Shown here one piece after another: positions 61,901 through 64,000 of a DNA stretch of 64,000 nucleotides. Source of the stretch: Strigamia acuminata (lineage: Eukaryota > Arthropoda > Chilopoda > Geophilomorpha > Linotaeniidae); the NCBI GenBank assembly GCA_949358305.1, contig OX442322.1, forward strand, positions 6,386,001-6,450,000, given 5' to 3'. Position 1 is the stretch's first letter. Every line of letters starts with the position of its first letter. Position numbers and translations under genes: made by a program. Below the pieces are notes generated by a model that had not been told where the DNA came from, made no database searches, and was given only the letters and a program-made list of their open reading frames with translations.

Positions 61901-63755
61901 TGGTAATTGGATGTGGATCTGGTTTATGCGACGCTCGAATTGATTTAGCGATTCGGCAATGATTGCAGGCGAGCTCTTGGCGAACTTCTTCCGGTGTAAA
62001 ACCATAAACTTGTGGGTTGTTGGCCAAAAGTCTAATGGCATTGGCGTGTAAATGCCCTAACCGGCTGTGCCAAAGTCCCGTACTGTCCTTCTTTGACGTT
62101 GCAGTAGCAATTGGTTTTTGACCATTCTGCTTAATCTGCTTGCCTGGATTGGATTTGGGAGGAATGCTATTCAGGGCCGTAGCATAGGACGGGACAATGG
62201 GGTTGGAATTGGTAAGGACAGGTGTAGGTACGGGAGGAGGATGGAAAGTCTGAGGAAGGAGATTTTTAGGCACTGGATTTGGCAACTCGATGCGAAAATC
62301 AGTAATGTCTCTTGTCTTCGACTTCTTGGATGCTTTCTTAATTTTTGGAAAATCTTCCTCAATCGTAACCATAGTTTTGGGATTTGTAGATGGCAAAACC
62401 TCATTTTGAACTTGAGGATTGTTCACAGTAACTGTCGTGGGCGGACGCAATCCATCGACGTAATACAATCCTCCCTTTTGTCTCGCGCGGAGGACGCTGT
62501 GTCTAATATCGGTTTCATACACATTTATTTCGGAATTAAATATGTGGATGTGGTGTTTATTATTGTCTATCCGCGATACCGAGATGAGGTTCGCCTCGAA
62601 GTTCGGAGCATACAAGACTTCGTGTAGATTCACCACACATTCGCAATTGTCAATAAAGGTCTGAATTCGCACAGTTCCTTTTCCAGTAACCTGTGAATGG
62701 CCTTGGCCTAACTCAATGTCAAAAGGTGTAACTGGTTGAAAATCCGAAAACCAAGCCTTGACGTGAGAAACATGGTCCGTTGCCCCACAATCGACGATCC
62801 ATTCCGAATTTTGCATGAAGTGTGCAATTGGGACCTCAACTTGTGGTGGCGCATTCAAAAAGAAATTGGACTCTCTTCGAACTTGAGAATTCCCCCTTGG
62901 TTTCGAATTATCTTGTTGATTTGCCTTCTGCTTGCGTTTACGGCTGGAACTGCGTGATTTGCGTTGAAAAGTGGCAGTTGGGCGATTTTTGTCAATTCTA
63001 TTTGGATTCGGAGGATGTGGACAGCGATTCGCATAATGGCCCATGTCCCCGCAGTTATAACACTGAATTTGAGTTAATGGTCGTGAAGGGCGCGATTGGT
63101 CCCGTCCACGACGTTCATTGGCAAAAGCTTGAGATGACGAATTCGGATTATCCCGGGAAGAAATGGATTTGAGCCGGAGATATTCCGAAAGTAATTGGTC
63201 AGCTACTTTAATCGGCTTGAAGTCGTCGTCTGGCCAATGATATATTGCAAAAGAAACTTGGGAATATTCGCTGGGCAACATGTCCAAATACTGATAAGCT
63301 TTATGGTCATCTGATATTGTTTCTTTCACATCAGTCAATTTTCGGACGTGATCGTCCACCCTGCCGATAAAATCTACCATCTCTTCGCCAGGTAAGAGAT
63401 GAAGACCGAGAAACTCGCGGCGCATAGCGGCCTTGCGAGCACGAGAAGATGGTGCATACACTTTTGCGAGGGCGTCCCATGACTCCTTTGGTGTATTGCA
63501 GGGATCTAAGACGAATCGTTTCGCCTCGCTCACTTGGCAGTAAATTAAACCCAATGCACGGTCCTTTCTTTTCTTGTACTTTTTCAATTCCTTGTCATTA
63601 AATGTCTTAAGGTCGGCTTCCTCGGTGTCTTCCGTGACGTGATGCCACAATCCTTCTGACTTCAAATACATGCGCATCGATCTGCGCCATGATTCATAAT
63701 TTCCGATTGACAAAATCGGAATTTTGCCGACCGACGCGTCTGAAGACTTGGACAT
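58959..63755 (-). CDS. gag-pol: Copia-2 Gag-Pol polyprotein, intact
   Basis: 1598 residues from ATG 63755 (MSKSSDASVG; the frame is open a few codons further up but without an ATG). Copia capsid (about 20-200, YESWRRSMRMYL), CCHC knuckle near 232 (CYNCGDMGHYANRC), protease near 318 (WIVDCGATDH), GAG-pre-integrase (LWHSRLGHLH), integrase (DLWGP near 626, RTDRGGEF near 690, NGTAERINRT), a Ser/Pro-rich linker, RT (WIFKLK box, YVDD near 1280), and RNase H (YTDASWASD near 1442, MEAEFVALMEVVKEL). No lesion is visible. The closest relative in the window is Copia-A; it supplies the reference that shows what Copia-C lost. Confidence 0.97.
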   Translation of the reverse strand: MSKSSDASVGKIPILSIGNYESWRRSMRMYLKSEGLWHHVTEDTEEADLKTFNDKELKKYKKRKDRALGLIYCQVSEAKRFVLDPCNTPKESWDALAKVYAPSSRARKAAMRREFLGLHLLPGEEMVDFIGRVDDHVRKLTDVKETISDDHKAYQYLDMLPSEYSQVSFAIYHWPDDDFKPIKVADQLLSEYLRLKSISSRDNPNSSSQAFANERRGRDQSRPSRPLTQIQCYNCGDMGHYANRCPHPPNPNRIDKNRPTATFQRKSRSSSRKRKQKANQQDNSKPRGNSQVRRESNFFLNAPPQVEVPIAHFMQNSEWIVDCGATDHVSHVKAWFSDFQPVTPFDIELGQGHSQVTGKGTVRIQTFIDNCECVVNLHEVLYAPNFEANLISVSRIDNNKHHIHIFNSEINVYETDIRHSVLRARQKGGLYYVDGLRPPTTVTVNNPQVQNEVLPSTNPKTMVTIEEDFPKIKKASKKSKTRDITDFRIELPNPVPKNLLPQTFHPPPVPTPVLTNSNPIVPSYATALNSIPPKSNPGKQIKQNGQKPIATATSKKDSTGLWHSRLGHLHANAIRLLANNPQVYGFTPEEVRQELACNHCRIAKSIRASHKPDPHPITTKALDLMHMDLWGPAPATSFGGARYVLTIIDDATRYTWIIPIAQKSQTFQCFKDFVSRVERVANTRIKAIRTDRGGEFISNEFTKYLNDSGIQAQRTNPASPQMNGTAERINRTMADHFRAILDETQLPLELWAEIAVNFAYVKNRSPHSRLNNEVPYILWRQRALSLRHLRKIGSKCWVHYTAPGRSKFESRAWEGFLVGYATGTRGYRVWNPIDDKVIETIHVQIDEKQSFRRSSHNSRRQTSLAEDLNAQSVPTTTSRVNFDDNVGYSDWPARMSDSEDQNTSSDYDSDDSTPQGAVGGISPPPSPPVRVPTPKPSPVLTPTVSPFHTPDNSPPGSPNPFVTARRGSGPTHRPPPAPTETHTVVPTIIPTATTSYKWRYVGGTGPCSHWKREEHLRKDQFPGQIKIDVYYFPKPGLRLRSKPNIREYCDKEGIIYDDDLFFFGNMEHQLPEVPPIRPIIHLCRREPSSYSEAGKFPDAPKWREAIDEELGTFKKREVYQEVPKPPNTTILGCKWIFKLKTDATGKINRYRARLVAQGFRQTIGIDFDEVFSPVVNFVLIRFFFCLLVVLKGWQDTHLDIKCAYLYGELKHRIYMRIPAGAMCDDPENVWLLTKSLYGLHQSGREWYQKLDETLKELGFRKMPACNCVYVFGKSAVMLVYVDDIVLFYSSKSILTQVLQLISSKFEIVDLGPITKLLGVEFVRHMGQTFMIQSVFIEKLLKKFGITADNVIKVPVTPGTTLVKGPKENLADFPYRSLIGSLLFLASRTRPDILYSVITLSQYNNCYTAAHIKALLQVLRYVANTANYCIELSNCTSGQLWAYTDASWASDVATSLSFGGYIAFIGNTPIGWSCKKQTSVAASTMEAEFVALMEVVKELYWLDHIYSELPLLNRVSKPIIFSDALASIQFSTNDVENSRTKYIRVKFHWLREWHSEGRFELRKIPGSINVSDIFTKWLSADRLNLLIANIFDFHRIRHS

Positions 63756-64000
63756 CGTGAAAAGAAGCACTGACACAGGGAATGACTAAATTTGATTGAA
63801 GCACTGAGACTGGACGTCTCGAAGCACAAAACGTCGCACTGAGAATCGGAGCACTGTCAAGGCGGAAACCACGATGGGGAACCGATGCTACAATCGGTTT
63901 AAAAACCTTAGGCAAGTATCCCCCTAACGTCCTTTGCAAGCCACCTGGGGCCACGGGAGTGTTAGGTGGCGCAGGGATAGCCTTGCCCAAGAATACTAGC
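63756..64000 (-). other. Copia-2 leader (partial)
   Basis: Untranslated leader, homologous to the Copia-C leader. Contains the 85-nt hairpin element at 63907-63991. Confidence 0.75.
63907..63991 (-). ncRNA. Conserved hairpin element in Copia-2 leader
   Basis: CTTAGGCAAG (63907-63916) pairs CTTGCCCAAG (63982-63991) with one A/C mismatch. The sixth pair is G-C here and A-T in Copia-C. Inner CCTAAC/GTTAGG and CCACCT/AGGTGG alternatives are both conserved. Same 85-nt length as 22509-22593. Confidence 0.6.

Larger units (their letters stand above)
58249..64000 (-). mobile_element. Copia-2: Ty1/Copia element, 5' end outside the window
   Basis: Minus-strand element: 3' LTR (58249-58749), purine tract, complete gag-pol ORF and a leader running off the right edge; the 5' LTR and PBS are outside. 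The candidate TSD on the left is CATTT (58244-58248). Inserted in Gypsy-3 gag. Confidence 0.92.

Overview
The window is eukaryotic, almost certainly metazoan (my inference is an arthropod or other small invertebrate). It carries an intact BEL/Pao element, a superfamily known only from animals, next to Ty3/Gypsy and Ty1/Copia elements whose primer binding sites match animal-type tRNAs. I see no host gene, rRNA, tRNA gene or CRISPR array; essentially every base belongs to LTR retrotransposons inserted into one another. Element names used here (Gypsy-0 to -3, Copia-A, -C, -2, element 0, element B) are local labels. || Layout from the left: element 0 (1-1152, minus; leader, PBS and 5' LTR only) sits in the integrase of a decayed Gypsy-0 (1153-4450, minus). 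Two related LTRs then lie head to head (4459-4983 minus, 5019-5566 plus). An old, decayed Copia-A on the plus strand survives as three pieces (about 5590-5807, 25071-26691, 53334-54081). Element B (5808-25065, minus, 478-bp LTRs) splits pieces 1 and 2. Element B itself carries a BEL/Pao element (8841-15305, minus, identical-looking 567-bp LTRs, TSD CTACT) and Copia-C (17399-23886, minus, identical-looking 557-bp LTRs, TSD AACTG). Gypsy-1 (26692-53329, plus, 999-bp LTRs, TSD ACTT) splits pieces 2 and 3, and its own 3' LTR is split by Gypsy-2 (39808-52921, plus, 1651-bp LTRs, TSD AACA). Downstream come a solo-type LTR related to Gypsy-2 (54245-55822), an element-0/B-type LTR fragment (55823-56259) and Gypsy-3 (56260-58248, plus). 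The gag of Gypsy-3 is cut by Copia-2 (58249 to beyond the window, minus, complete ORF). || Removing each insertion together with one TSD copy rejoins the interrupted reading frame, which fixes the order of events. || Most notable: (1) element B encodes one long ORF (about 979 codons once BEL is removed) with an N-terminal hydrophobic segment and a Copia-type integrase-like domain that has lost two of three catalytic acids, and no reverse transcriptase; (2) the about 13-kb Gypsy-1 and Gypsy-2 carry unrecognised ORFs between pol and the 3' LTR, one with a convincing spliced-start arrangement; (3) both have textbook -1 frameshift signals (A AAA AAC, 6-nt spacer, stem); (4) a covarying hairpin lies in the Copia leaders and a twin hairpin in the Gypsy-1/-3 LTRs; (5) the 8-mer AGATGGCG (YY1/Pho-like) recurs across unrelated LTR families.
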